Part shown: piece by piece, positions 1-8,787 of the stretch | Layout of the letters: each line of letters opens with the position of its first letter | Numbering within the stretch: the stretch's first letter is position 1 | Assembly: GCA_943330705.2 (NCBI GenBank) | Contig: CALQIT020000014.1 | Location: forward strand, 1-47,832 | Reading direction: 5' to 3' | Length of the DNA: 47,832 bases | Origin: Streptomyces griseus | GTDB taxonomy: Bacteria; Bdellovibrionota; Bdellovibrionia; Bdellovibrionales; Bdellovibrionaceae | Position numbers and translations under genes: made by a program | Notes under the pieces: generated by a model | Seen by the model: only the letters and a program-made list of their open reading frames with translations | What the model was told of the DNA's origin: nothing | Databases searched by the model: none

Positions 1-306
1 AGCGGTCGGTGGTGGAGCTATAGTTGTCGGAGGTGGTAATGTTGGTGTCGGCGTCGGCGTCGGTGTCACCACCGGCGGTTTCACAACTGGCGGTGGCAAT
101 GGTGGAGCGGTCGGTGGTGGAGCTATAGTTGTCGGAGGTGGTAATGTTGGTGTCGGCGTCGGCGTCGGCGTCACCACTGGTGGATTCACGACTGGTGGAT
201 TCACGACTGGTGGATTCACGACTGGTGGATTCACGACTGGTGGATTCACGACTGGTGGAGGTGGTAATGTTGGTGTCGGCGTCGGCGTCGGTGTCACCAC
301 CGGCGG
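1..306. repeat. Nested tandem repeats in the lipoprotein gene
   Basis: A 15-base unit (actggtggattcacg) occurs in five exact copies at 176-250 plus a partial sixth, encoding the V-V-N-P-P repeats on the minus strand. A larger unit with a 105-base period is also present: bases 1-72 recur at 106-177 with only a few differences, and part of it recurs again at 257-306. All units are multiples of three, so the frame is kept. The array starts at the window edge and may continue. Confidence 0.9.
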
Positions 307-822
307 TGGTAAAACAACACAATTGGTGCCAGTTTGGTCGGGTCCATAGCCGCCGGAGCAAACAATTTGACCCGAGCATGTCCAACGAGGCACTTTGTCT
401 GCCCCAATTGCGCAAACTCTTTCGAAGGATGCAATGACTTCATTCTGCTTGGTAACCGAGCAGCGAGCTGGATCTTTCGCGCCCACGACCTGGCACTCGT
501 TCCCAGTGCACTCCCTGTTTATGTCTAAAGTGAAACCGGCATTGCAGCCTTCGAAATTACACTTGTCACTTACTTTAGGTCCGTCGGCTGTGTCGACACA
601 GCTATAGGTTCCTTGGCCTTCTCCGCGCACGCAGGAAAGGTCTTTTGCGGAACAAGATAGCGAACTGCTGATTCCAATGTCACCGTCCCTGCGCTCTTCG
701 ATGATTTTAACTTTTCCGCAGTTTTGAAACGTTACAATCACGGCAATCAAAAGTGCAGTTACCGTTAAGGCCCTAAATTTTCCGGACTTTAGCTTCGAAG
801 AAAAATTAGAAAGAGTCGACAT
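1..822 (-). CDS. Proline-rich repeat lipoprotein, 3' end beyond the window
   Basis: An open frame of exactly 274 codons runs from ATG at 822 to the left edge without a stop, so the gene is partial at its C-terminus. GGGGGA lies about 7 bases upstream of the ATG. The N-terminus is basic, then hydrophobic (residues 17-31), then T-F-Q-N-C with the lipidated Cys at position 35, so it is read as an exported lipoprotein. Residues about 50-170 are Cys-rich and look disulfide-bonded. From about residue 172 the chain is proline-rich, with V-V-N-P-P pentapeptides in five copies and T-P runs alternating with L-P-P-P. The family is not recognised. The Pro/Thr tail may act as a cell-wall-spanning stalk (inference). 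It lies downstream of two peptidase genes on the same strand, but the 130-base gap suggests its own promoter. Confidence 0.8.
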   Translation of the reverse strand, partial: MSTLSNFSSKLKSGKFRALTVTALLIAVIVTFQNCGKVKIIEERRDGDIGISSSLSCSAKDLSCVRGEGQGTYSCVDTADGPKVSDKCNFEGCNAGFTLDINRECTGNECQVVGAKDPARCSVTKQNEVIASFERVCAIGADKVPRWTCSGQIVCSGGYGPDQTGTNCVVLPPPVVTPTPTPTPTLPPPPVVNPPVVNPPVVNPPVVNPPVVNPPVVTPTPTPTPTLPPPTTIAPPPTAPPLPPPVVKPPVVTPTPTPTPTLPPPTTIAPPPTA

Positions 823-952
823 CAGAGTTCCCCCATGTTGGTTATTGTTTCGGACAGAGACTGTCGAAACTTGAGAACCCAACGCTAGATTATTTGCAAT
901 CGCTGATTAAATCGTAGTTGGCGGGAAAAAGTGTTCCATAATGATCCATCTG

Positions 953-2551
953 CTACTTCGCGACCGTCGATTTTGTTTGCAACCAAGTCAGAATCTTTTT
1001 TTCAATAATATCTAAGGGTAAAGCCCCGGCATTTAGAAGTTGATCGTGAAAATCACGCAAAGAAAACTTGTCGCCAAGTTGGACTTGGGATTTTTTCCGA
1101 AGATCTTTAAATTTAAGTTCGCCAATTTTGTAGGCAAGAGCCTGACCGGGATCAGCGATGTAGCGATCTGTTTCATTAATGATCTGTTGCTCTGAAATCG
1201 GTGAGTTGTCTTTCATGTTCAGTTGGCCATATTTTGAATACGGATACTGATACATGCCCAATTCAAGTCCCAAGCTTTCCGCATACAGTCCCCAGCCTTC
1301 AACAAAGGCTGTGGGTCCCATGTTCTTACGAAACTCTGGTAAGTTTGTCAGCTCTTGCGCCAAGGCGATCTGCAAATGATGTCCGGGAACGGCTTCATGC
1401 AAAGTTAGGGCTTCCATTTGCCATTTGGGTCGGGCTTTTAAGTTGAAGGTGTTGGTTTCAAAATAACCAGCGCGACCGGATTCAAGGCTTCCCCCCTGAT
1501 AATAGGCAGTTGGTGCCGATGGTGCTTTGTAGGCTGGGATTTCACGGATTCCGTATGGCAATCTAGGCAGGCGGCCAAAAAGTTCGGGTAATTTGGGGTC
1601 GATCTGCTTTGCAATATTGCGATAGGCGGCAACCAATTCATGGGCATCGGTGTAGTAAAACCTTGCTTCCGTTTTAAGAAAATCATTAAACTTTTTAAGA
1701 TCTCCGTTAAAACCAACTTGGGTTTTAATTTTTTCCATCTGTTGCAAAATTCGCGCAACTTCTTGAAGGCCAATTTGATGAATTTCAGTGGCATTCAAGG
1801 CCTCGGTGGTGTGATGACGAATTTTGAAGTCATACCAGTTTTTTCCGTTCTCTAAATTAAAAAATCCAATGGTGTCGCGGCAGCCGGGAAGATATTTGCT
1901 GGTAAAGAATTCTTTAAACTTTTTCAATGCTGGATAGGTTTTTGCTTGGATGGCTTCTTTTGCTGCCTTTTGAATGAAAGCCTTGTCCTGCATCGAATTG
2001 TTTCCCTTGATTTCGGCAAAGGGAAGATAAAGGGGGCTTTCTTCGATTTTTTCTTTAAGCAGATCATCGATTTGTTGGCCAATTGGAAGCATAATTATTT
2101 TTGGCTGCACGATATTTTTACGAAGGCCCTCTTCCATCAATTTTTGCACCTGCTCAATCGCAATTGGCGATGAATTTAGTCGCGATAGCATATCCAAGTA
2201 ATCTTGTTTGCTATTTTTTGGCGCACTCATTAATAGCTCCGGAATATCGACTTGTATGCCACTCATTTGCTGAATTGGTAAAAGCTCGTCAGGGAAAATT
2301 AGACCCTCAATAGAATCCATGGCTTCTTTTAGAAAAAGATCATAGGAAAGGGCGTCTTCGGAATTTAGATTTTTCCTACGGATACTTTGAATCGCCTTCA
2401 GAGTACTCTTGATTTCGCTATGCCGCAGTTCAATTGCTGCGCGCGAGTTATCGGTCCAATTTGCATTCTGTCCGGGATACCCGACGTAAGTAGCCCACTC
2501 GGGAAAAGTGGTCATCAGGTAATCCCAGTTCAGTTTAAAAAGCTTGTGCAA
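953..2551 (-). CDS. DUF885 family peptidase-like protein, N-terminus disrupted
   Basis: The 532-residue frame carries the DUF885 hallmark H-E-A-V-P-G-H-H (first His at residue 385) followed by F-V-E-G-W-G-L-Y-A-E. This is a zinc-metallopeptidase-like pattern; DUF885 members are usually exported proteins of about 550-620 residues. The N-terminal region has the F-P-E-W-A-T-Y-V-G typical of the family start. The only start in this frame is TTG at 2551, without a ribosome site. A better start, ATG at 2600 with GGAGG seven bases upstream, encodes a hydrophobic leader (M-K-L-I-V-L-F-L-V) in another frame. One base too many in an A/T homopolymer (2537-2541 or 2563-2567) would explain the break. It follows the M13 peptidase gene by about 107 bases and is probably co-transcribed. 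Confidence 0.85.
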   Translation of the reverse strand: MHKLFKLNWDYLMTTFPEWATYVGYPGQNANWTDNSRAAIELRHSEIKSTLKAIQSIRRKNLNSEDALSYDLFLKEAMDSIEGLIFPDELLPIQQMSGIQVDIPELLMSAPKNSKQDYLDMLSRLNSSPIAIEQVQKLMEEGLRKNIVQPKIIMLPIGQQIDDLLKEKIEESPLYLPFAEIKGNNSMQDKAFIQKAAKEAIQAKTYPALKKFKEFFTSKYLPGCRDTIGFFNLENGKNWYDFKIRHHTTEALNATEIHQIGLQEVARILQQMEKIKTQVGFNGDLKKFNDFLKTEARFYYTDAHELVAAYRNIAKQIDPKLPELFGRLPRLPYGIREIPAYKAPSAPTAYYQGGSLESGRAGYFETNTFNLKARPKWQMEALTLHEAVPGHHLQIALAQELTNLPEFRKNMGPTAFVEGWGLYAESLGLELGMYQYPYSKYGQLNMKDNSPISEQQIINETDRYIADPGQALAYKIGELKFKDLRKKSQVQLGDKFSLRDFHDQLLNAGALPLDIIEKKILTWLQTKSTVAK

Positions 2552-2706
2552 GCGAAGACTGTCTTTTTGTTTCGACTAGGAACAGCACAATTAGCTTCAT
2601 CGGAAACCTCCGACGGCTATTTCAAAACAGGATTGACGCTACGGCAAGCTTAGACTTGGAACGACTTTGCTTGGACTTCGGTCCGGGATTTTTCGGGGGT
2701 AAGCCC

Positions 2707-4770
2707 CTACCAAATCGAGCAGCGGTTGGCGGGGGCCATCGGTGCTCCTGCGGCACATTTAAAGTCACGAGCGAACTCTGGACGATTCATCACGATTGCG
2801 TTGACGCGAAATTCAGCTGGTGGGTGTGGGTCCGAGGTCATTTGCACACGCAGGGACTCGGGTCGAGCTTTAGTACACCAGCTTTGGGCATAGGCGATCC
2901 AAAACTGCTGTCGCTCCGTATAGCGATTTAGCCACAGCTGACCCTCGGGCCGAGAGGCTAAAACTTTATCTAGCGCCATATAGCCTAATTTGACTCCGCC
3001 TTGGTCTGCCAGATTTTCAGTTAAGGTTTGTTCTCCGTTAACGTTGAGATCAACTTCTTTGATTTTATAGGCATCGGCCTGTTGGATAAAGCACTGGGAG
3101 CGTTTTTCGAATTGGTCTTTGGTTGCCGGGCTCCACCAGTTGCGCAAATTTCCATGGCCGTCGTATTGACTGCCGCTGTTGTCAAAACCATGGGTTAATT
3201 CATGGCCGATGGTTCCGCCGCCGAAAGATCCAAGGTTTGCACCGTCGCTGGCGGTTAAGTCGACAGATGGTGGTTGTAGAATGCCAAAGGGGAAGTTGAA
3301 CTCATTGCTTGACGGGTCATAGTAGGCATTGATTTCCCACGGCATCATATACCACTCTGTTCGATCGACGGGCTGCGCGATCTTTTCCTTGTCCCGTCTG
3401 GCTTCAAAGCGATTGATATAAACCGAGTTAAAAAGAAAGTTAGCTCCCGGTTTTTCTAACTTCGAATAGTTTCTCCATTTTTCGGGGCCGCCTACTTTTT
3501 GCGCCATCAAGCGGATTTTCTCTAAGGCCGAATTGTAGGTGTTGATATCTAGCCAGGCGTTGGGTCCTTGGCTAAGGTCAGCAAGGTCGGCCTCGAAGGC
3601 CTGCTTAACTTGGGTTATCATTTGATTTGTTTTTTCTTTGATCTTGGCGCCATTAAAAGTTTTTACATAGGCTTCGGCCAAAGCATAGCCGAAGTCATTT
3701 TCAACAGCTTGGGTGCAAGTCTGCCAGCGCGGCAACATTTGTTTGGATCCATTAAGTTGTGTTTTCCAAAATTGAAAATGGGTCTGTTCATAAATCCCAC
3801 CCAACTTGTCAGCAGAACCATCAAGCAGCTTCCAGATCAGATAAAGAGAAAGGTCTTTTACATTTTGCGATAGCAGAATTCGATTTAGCTCATTAAAAAA
3901 AGCGGGTACTTCCAAATTCATTTTGGCCAGTTGGTTGGCGTTCATACCCTGAGTTTTAAAGTAAATTTCCCAATCAAAAAGGGGAGCTGCTGCCTTAACC
4001 TGTTGTAAGGTAACCGGGTGATTCGTTTTGTCTGCATCATACCGATCGGCAATGGAAAGCGACACAGAAGCAAGCCGTGTTTCTAAATCAAGAATCACTT
4101 TTGCGGCATATATGCCATTCGCGGTAGAATAACCAAAAAGCTGAAATAGTTTTGCGATATAGGCCTTGTATTGGGTGCGAACCAATTCGGACTTCGGATC
4201 CTTATTCAAGTAATAATCACGATCGGGCAAGCCTTGCCCCCCTTGAGCTAGGTTTCCGATCACGCTGCTTGAGTCATTTGGATTTTGCAATGAAGCAAAG
4301 CTAAAGAAGGCATCAAAGCCCGCCATTTGTTCTTGAGCAATAATTCGTGGAAGCTCAGTAATCGATTTTAAGTTTTTCAGCATGATGATCTGTTTTTGCA
4401 AGTACTGCACATTTGTCGACTGTGTTTTTTCAACCTCTAGGCAGCTTTTATAGTATTGTCCAAGGGCGACCGCTTCGGTTGCCGGAGTGGAGTAATTCCC
4501 GCTGGCGTAGGCAAGCAAAAGTTGATTCAATTTTGCGTCCGTTTGATCCAAGACAAATGTTGTCTGACGACTAACGGCTCTTTTATTTTCGGGGATAACT
4601 GTTTGTTCGATCCAAGCGCCACAAGAAAATTGGTAAAAATCTGTACAGGGATCAACATTCTTCAAAGCTAGACCATCCAAAATCGGAGGAACCTTTTGGC
4701 TGGCAGATCCAGTGGCTGCAAAACTCTGAAAACCGATTACACAAAGGATTAAAGAAACAAAATATTTCAC
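2707..4770 (-). CDS. M13 family zinc metallopeptidase (neprilysin/PepO-like)
   Basis: A 687-residue protein starting at GTG 4770, with GGGAGG about five bases upstream. Residues 1-18 form a signal peptide with a likely cut after F-A. M13 features are clear: N-terminal D-P-C-T-D-F-Y-Q-F-S-C-G-A-W, the zinc motif H-E-L-T-H at 523-527, E-N-L-A-D at 585-589 supplying the third zinc ligand (Glu585), and C-terminal C-x-x-W. The length is usual for the family. Members cleave short oligopeptides, so a periplasmic or secreted endopeptidase is predicted. It is probably the first gene of a transcript with the DUF885 peptidase-like gene; together they would degrade peptides outside the cytoplasm. Confidence 0.95.
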   Translation of the reverse strand: MKYFVSLILCVIGFQSFAATGSASQKVPPILDGLALKNVDPCTDFYQFSCGAWIEQTVIPENKRAVSRQTTFVLDQTDAKLNQLLLAYASGNYSTPATEAVALGQYYKSCLEVEKTQSTNVQYLQKQIIMLKNLKSITELPRIIAQEQMAGFDAFFSFASLQNPNDSSSVIGNLAQGGQGLPDRDYYLNKDPKSELVRTQYKAYIAKLFQLFGYSTANGIYAAKVILDLETRLASVSLSIADRYDADKTNHPVTLQQVKAAAPLFDWEIYFKTQGMNANQLAKMNLEVPAFFNELNRILLSQNVKDLSLYLIWKLLDGSADKLGGIYEQTHFQFWKTQLNGSKQMLPRWQTCTQAVENDFGYALAEAYVKTFNGAKIKEKTNQMITQVKQAFEADLADLSQGPNAWLDINTYNSALEKIRLMAQKVGGPEKWRNYSKLEKPGANFLFNSVYINRFEARRDKEKIAQPVDRTEWYMMPWEINAYYDPSSNEFNFPFGILQPPSVDLTASDGANLGSFGGGTIGHELTHGFDNSGSQYDGHGNLRNWWSPATKDQFEKRSQCFIQQADAYKIKEVDLNVNGEQTLTENLADQGGVKLGYMALDKVLASRPEGQLWLNRYTERQQFWIAYAQSWCTKARPESLRVQMTSDPHPPAEFRVNAIVMNRPEFARDFKCAAGAPMAPANRCSIW

Positions 4771-5130
4771 CGAGGCCTCCCGCTTGCTAACAGGACTATC
4801 AATTATAGCCCCTTGCCGTGAAAAACAACGAGATCGTCGCTATTGGAAAAAAATCTATGCGCGCGGCTGGGAGTTAGCGCAAATTGGCATATAAATCATC
4901 CCCGGAAACTATCCTTACAGCTTCACGCTGGGGATTTGTGTGGGTATTGGTTTGCACCGAATTGCAATGTCGCTCTATCAAGGTATCAAGCTAAGTGAAA
5001 CCTTCAAAGAACCGACCGGGATGTTCTCATGATGATATTCCCAAAATGGGAAAAGCGAATAAAATTTTGAAGGGCTTCACTTGTTCGCGACCTGAGGCCC
5101 GGCCTTCAGCTGTTTTTTTGCTCACTTTAA

Positions 5131-5176
5131 CTCCTCGTCAACAATGCAATACATATATTGCATTGTTGACGAGGAG
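5131..5176. repeat. Perfect 20-bp inverted repeat, 6-base spacer
   Basis: Arms at 5131-5150 and 5157-5176 are exact reverse complements, separated by acatat. The right arm ends in GAGGAG, a Shine-Dalgarno-like sequence eight bases before ATG 5184. In RNA the site would be sequestered in a 20-bp stem, and as DNA the palindrome could be an operator. No T-run follows on either strand, so a simple terminator is unlikely. Confidence 0.85.
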
Positions 5177-5183
5177 CAAAGAT

Positions 5184-5231
5184 ATGAACAGATTCAACAA
5201 AGACGCGTCACTTTTTAAACTCATTTACTAA
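5184..5231 (+). other. 15-codon ORF behind GAGGAG, leader peptide or gene remnant
   Basis: ATG at 5184 has a good ribosome site that lies inside the right arm of the inverted repeat. The ORF encodes 15 residues (M-N-R-F-N-K-D-A-S-L-F-K-L-I-Y) and stops at TAA. The same frame stays open and protein-like for about 25 more codons after that stop, so this may be the 5' end of a small gene inactivated by a nonsense mutation. A regulatory leader peptide is the alternative. Confidence 0.35.
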
Positions 5232-5337
5232 AGGCAATTTGAGGAACTGGTTAAAAAATGGGGCATTGATAAAGGCGTGTGTGACCTTTGTTTTACGGCT
5301 TGGTTCTGATCGGGAAGTAGCAACAAAGCGTCCTTTT

Positions 5338-6366
5338 TTAAACCCCAGAATTGACGGAGCGTCCGAGCGATATCAGAAAGGGATCGTCTTGCTGCCTTTG
5401 CGAAAAGTCTTGTTTTGATTTGATGTTTTGCCATTTGTTTTCAACCAGAATTTGTCCAATGGCACCGCCTAGGGAATTTCCTGGACCCAGCAAAATAAGG
5501 CGATCAGGGCAAAACTCTTTAAGGCAAACGCTAACGGCTTTGCTGAAATCATAGGGCTTTGTTACTTGATCAGCAAAAGTGTAATTGTAGAGTTCATTTA
5601 AATCCACCGCATAGTCCATCCAAATATGGCCGCGGCCATCGACCAAGGGCAGGGTGGGGCTCTGTAGCAGTCTTGGCTGCAATAGTTGAAATGCTTTTTC
5701 CGAGGTCGCTTGCAAAAGCGGAGTATGAAAAGCCGCGTGATTGATCAACTGAAATGGGTAGTTTTCATTCTTAGGCAGTTTCTTTAAAATAAAATCCAAC
5801 GCCTTTTGATTGCCGCCAATGACAACGTATCCACCCAAATGAATCGAGATAAAGGCTTCGCAATCAGGGATTTCATTGACCTCCTGCAAGGCCGTTTGCA
5901 CCAGCTGCAGGGTTGCTGGATCTTTTTGCCACTGCTGATCAGTAATTGGATAAATAACCTGACCGCCAATGATTTGATCTTTCATCATCGAGCCCATGCT
6001 ATTAATAACGGTGAACGCCGACGGGACATTCATTGCACCGGCAACAGCCATTGCAATATACCAACCCATCGAGTTTCCAGTGACCGCCACAACTTCATAT
6101 TTGTTAAAATCTAAACTGAGATAGTCGGCATAGGCGCAGGCAAAAATAAGTGCTGAAGCATGTTCGCCCTTTGTATGCAGTTGGGGCTTGAAGATGGGCT
6201 CGTCATCCAGCTGACTCAATGTGGGTTGGCCCAAGGTGTGCCGCTGCTCATCAAGAACCGCGATCAGTTCATTCAATTGGGGTTTGAACTTCTTGAGATA
6301 GCCAAGGGTCTCTTTCGTGTAAGTTCCGCGCCCGGGACAAATCACAACCACTCGTTCTTTTTTCAT
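5338..6366 (-). CDS. FabD-like ACP S-malonyltransferase family acyltransferase
   Basis: A 342-residue cytoplasmic protein of the malonyl-CoA:ACP transacylase fold. The nucleophile elbow G-N-S-M-G places the active Ser at 99, and H-A-A-F-H-T-P-L-L supplies the catalytic His at about 214. The C-terminal L-G-P-G-N-S-L-G matches the FabD end. The usual elbow is G-H-S-L-G, and the FabD substrate-binding Arg motif after it is not obvious: W-Y-I-A-M follows instead of a G-E-Y/F stretch. The acyl substrate may therefore differ from malonyl-CoA. It starts 24 bases after the fused E1 gene and is very probably co-transcribed with it, which suggests acyl-CoA or acyl-chain metabolism rather than core fatty-acid synthesis, since no fab genes are nearby. 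Confidence 0.8.
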   Translation of the reverse strand: MKKERVVVICPGRGTYTKETLGYLKKFKPQLNELIAVLDEQRHTLGQPTLSQLDDEPIFKPQLHTKGEHASALIFACAYADYLSLDFNKYEVVAVTGNSMGWYIAMAVAGAMNVPSAFTVINSMGSMMKDQIIGGQVIYPITDQQWQKDPATLQLVQTALQEVNEIPDCEAFISIHLGGYVVIGGNQKALDFILKKLPKNENYPFQLINHAAFHTPLLQATSEKAFQLLQPRLLQSPTLPLVDGRGHIWMDYAVDLNELYNYTFADQVTKPYDFSKAVSVCLKEFCPDRLILLGPGNSLGGAIGQILVENKWQNIKSKQDFSQRQQDDPFLISLGRSVNSGV

Positions 6367-6390
6367 ATTTTAACTACCATTTCTTAGCCA

Positions 6391-8598
6391 TCATTTAGTT
6401 CCTACCATTTGCAAGCAAGTCTGGACGATCTCATCACGGGAAGGAAGGCCCGCCGCCGCCGCAACCCCTAGGGTAATAAAACAATCGTGGGCGGCAATGA
6501 CTTTAATTTTTGGAATTAGGGGTAGTTTTTCCACAAGCAAGCTGACTAAGGATTCACTAAGTGAGCCCGACTTGCGGCATTCATCGACAATTAAAATATT
6601 TTTATCATTTTTGACTTCTTGGGCAATGGCATTGGCATCCAAAGGAGCAATCCAGCGAAGATCAATTACTTTTACGGCAATATCATGCTGATCCTTAAGA
6701 ATTTTTTCAGCCTGGCGTGAAAAATAATATCCGTTGCCATAAGTTAAAATCGTAATGTCTTTGCCTTGACCGTGGACTGCGAATTTTCCGAATTCAATTT
6801 CTTCGTCGGGATCAGGGTAGGCAAAGCTCCAACCTTTATCGCCTTCTTGGTGTAGATCCTTTGTCATGTAAAGTGCGATGGGCTCGATGAATACGACAAC
6901 CCGGCCCTTTTCATAAGCTTCACGCACACAAGCACGCATCATCTTTACAGCATCTGCACCATTTGAGGGAACCGCAATGATAAGGCCAGGGATATCACGA
7001 AACACCGCCAAGGAATTGTCATTGTGAAAATGACCGCCAAACCCCTTTTGGTAAGGCAGGCCAGCAATTCGTAAGACCATCGGATTGGTAAACTGCCCTT
7101 GCGAAAAGAACGCCAATGTCGAGGCTTCGCCGCGGATCTGGTCTTCAGCGTTGTGGATATAAGCTAAAAATTGCACTTCAGGAATTGGCACAAAACCATT
7201 GTGGGCCAGGCCAATTGCGGTTCCAAGAATGGATTGCTCGTCGAGCAAGGAATTGAAAACGCGTTTCGCACCAAACTTGCTAAGCAATCCGTCGGTGACA
7301 TTGTAAACACCACCTTTTTGCGCAACGTCCTCGCCAAAAATCAAGGTATTCGGGTAGCGCAAGAGCAGATCGGCCAGTCCATAATTGATCAGCTTTGCCA
7401 TATGCTGAGGCGTGCTTAGCTTTGCGTATTCGCGGCCAAATATTTTTTCCCGTTTGGCTTCGTCGCTACGGGCAGGAGCGTTTCGCACATCTGCGCAGGC
7501 CGTGACTACCGAACGAATTTGCTCGGGCAGCAGTAGCTTGGGTTGCTGAATGGCATATTGGCTCATGTGCTCAATGCGACTTCGGGTGCGCTCATAAATA
7601 TTTAGAATTTCGGTGGCCGATAGGACCGAGTTCTCAATCAGGATCCGTGCGGAATGCAAAAGCGGATCATTAAATTCCAAGGATTCAATTTTTTCTAAGG
7701 TATGATAATTAAATTCCATGTCCGACCCCGCATGGCCCAGCAGGCGAACGGTTTCCATATGTAGAAAAGCGGGTCGGCGATGGGTGCGCACATATTCTTC
7801 AAGCATTTTAGTTTTTCGGTGTAGATCCAGCAAATGCAGTCCATCGACCTTCAGATATTGCAGTGCCGGCCGCTGGGCAAAGCTATTTTCAATCCAGCTG
7901 CGCGGAGTGTGGACTGAGATTCCAATTCCGTTGTCCTCGCAAATAAAAATAAGTGGCATCTTGATGTTTTGATAGGCCGTCCAGCAAGCCGCATTGATTG
8001 CACCTTGCGCTGTGGAGTGGTTGGCCGAAGCATCGCCAAAAGTACAAATGACCAAGCTGTCTGCAGCCATGGTTGCAGAGGTCCCCAAATCAGCGGCGCG
8101 GGCAATGGATAAAGCTGCCCCCATAGCCTTGGGCAAATGCGAAGCAATGGTACTTGTTTGTGGGGGGACCAGTAGGGGGCGACTGCCAAAAACTTTGTGC
8201 CGTCCGCCGGCAATAGGATCTTCGCTAGAGGCGGCGAATGACAGGATGGCATCGTAGGCGGGGGTCGACCCCGGAAGTTGTTTGGCTCTTTGAATCATCA
8301 ACGCGCCACTGCGGTAGTGCAAAAAAGCCATATCATCAAGTCGAAAGACCTTGCCAAAAACGGCATTCCCTTCATGGCCCGAACTGCCAATTGTGTAAAA
8401 ACATTGATTGCTGTTTTTTAAAATGCGCGCGCGCAAATCTAAGTGCCGGCTGATGGCCTGGCTTTCGAAAAGGTCAATCAGTTCAATGGGTTTTAAGCCA
8501 GACTCTGGCAAGCGAATTTCCGTTCGCGCTGCAGGTAATTGCCCCGTGGTGACGAACTTCGTAAAATTTTGATCAACGACTTCTGCTCGATTAAACAT
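6391..8598 (-). CDS. 2-oxoacid dehydrogenase E1, alpha and beta subunits fused
   Basis: A 735-residue thiamine-diphosphate enzyme. Residues about 35-375 are an E1 alpha domain with the TPP motif beginning G-D-A at 188-190 (canonical G-D-G) and ending E-D-N at 221-223. Residues about 390-735 are the beta domain (F-G-E-D-V, D-E-Q-S-I-L-G-T-A-I-G, R-I-A-G-L-P-Y, and a transketolase C-terminal domain). The fused architecture resembles branched-chain 2-oxoacid or pyruvate-type E1 components, which decarboxylate the oxoacid and pass the acyl group to lipoyl-E2. No E2 or E3 gene lies in the window. ATG at 8598 has only a weak ribosome site. It precedes the FabD-like gene by 24 bases and is divergent from glutaryl-CoA dehydrogenase. 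Confidence 0.9.
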   Translation of the reverse strand: MFNRAEVVDQNFTKFVTTGQLPAARTEIRLPESGLKPIELIDLFESQAISRHLDLRARILKNSNQCFYTIGSSGHEGNAVFGKVFRLDDMAFLHYRSGALMIQRAKQLPGSTPAYDAILSFAASSEDPIAGGRHKVFGSRPLLVPPQTSTIASHLPKAMGAALSIARAADLGTSATMAADSLVICTFGDASANHSTAQGAINAACWTAYQNIKMPLIFICEDNGIGISVHTPRSWIENSFAQRPALQYLKVDGLHLLDLHRKTKMLEEYVRTHRRPAFLHMETVRLLGHAGSDMEFNYHTLEKIESLEFNDPLLHSARILIENSVLSATEILNIYERTRSRIEHMSQYAIQQPKLLLPEQIRSVVTACADVRNAPARSDEAKREKIFGREYAKLSTPQHMAKLINYGLADLLLRYPNTLIFGEDVAQKGGVYNVTDGLLSKFGAKRVFNSLLDEQSILGTAIGLAHNGFVPIPEVQFLAYIHNAEDQIRGEASTLAFFSQGQFTNPMVLRIAGLPYQKGFGGHFHNDNSLAVFRDIPGLIIAVPSNGADAVKMMRACVREAYEKGRVVVFIEPIALYMTKDLHQEGDKGWSFAYPDPDEEIEFGKFAVHGQGKDITILTYGNGYYFSRQAEKILKDQHDIAVKVIDLRWIAPLDANAIAQEVKNDKNILIVDECRKSGSLSESLVSLLVEKLPLIPKIKVIAAHDCFITLGVAAAAGLPSRDEIVQTCLQMVGTK

Positions 8599-8787
8599 AG
8601 ATAGTAAAATAACTCTTTGCCTTGCTTTAGGCTACACCCTTTGTTAGCACTTAAAGGGACGCGTCTAAAATGCAAGGGGACCTATTTGGTTTGCGCCTTT
8701 ATTGTATATCTTTAAGGCCGCTACGGGCACTCTTGGGGCTGGATATTTGTCGCGGTTTAGGACTGGCTTTTTACATTAGGAGTTCGT

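Larger units (their letters stand above)
4771..5337. other. Intergenic stretch with an inverted repeat and a mini-ORF
   Basis: No convincing gene is seen between the M13 peptidase start and the end of the acyltransferase gene. The stretch holds a perfect inverted repeat at 5131-5176 and a 15-codon ORF behind a GAGGAG site at 5184-5231. The longer frame through 4995-5231 has no family resemblance and is not called. Confidence 0.6.

Noticed and set aside
1-306. CRISPR-like regular repeats
   Set aside because: The units are contiguous tandem repeats in frame, without unique spacers.
129-437. 102-codon plus-strand frame with Ser/Val/Asp-Ser-Arg repeats
   Set aside because: It is the antisense of the proline-repeat lipoprotein gene; the periodicity comes from the 15-base repeat and no start site or family supports it.
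4995-5231. 78-codon plus-strand frame
   Set aside because: It spans the inverted repeat and has no protein character upstream of ATG 5184; only the short ORF after the GAGGAG site is noted.
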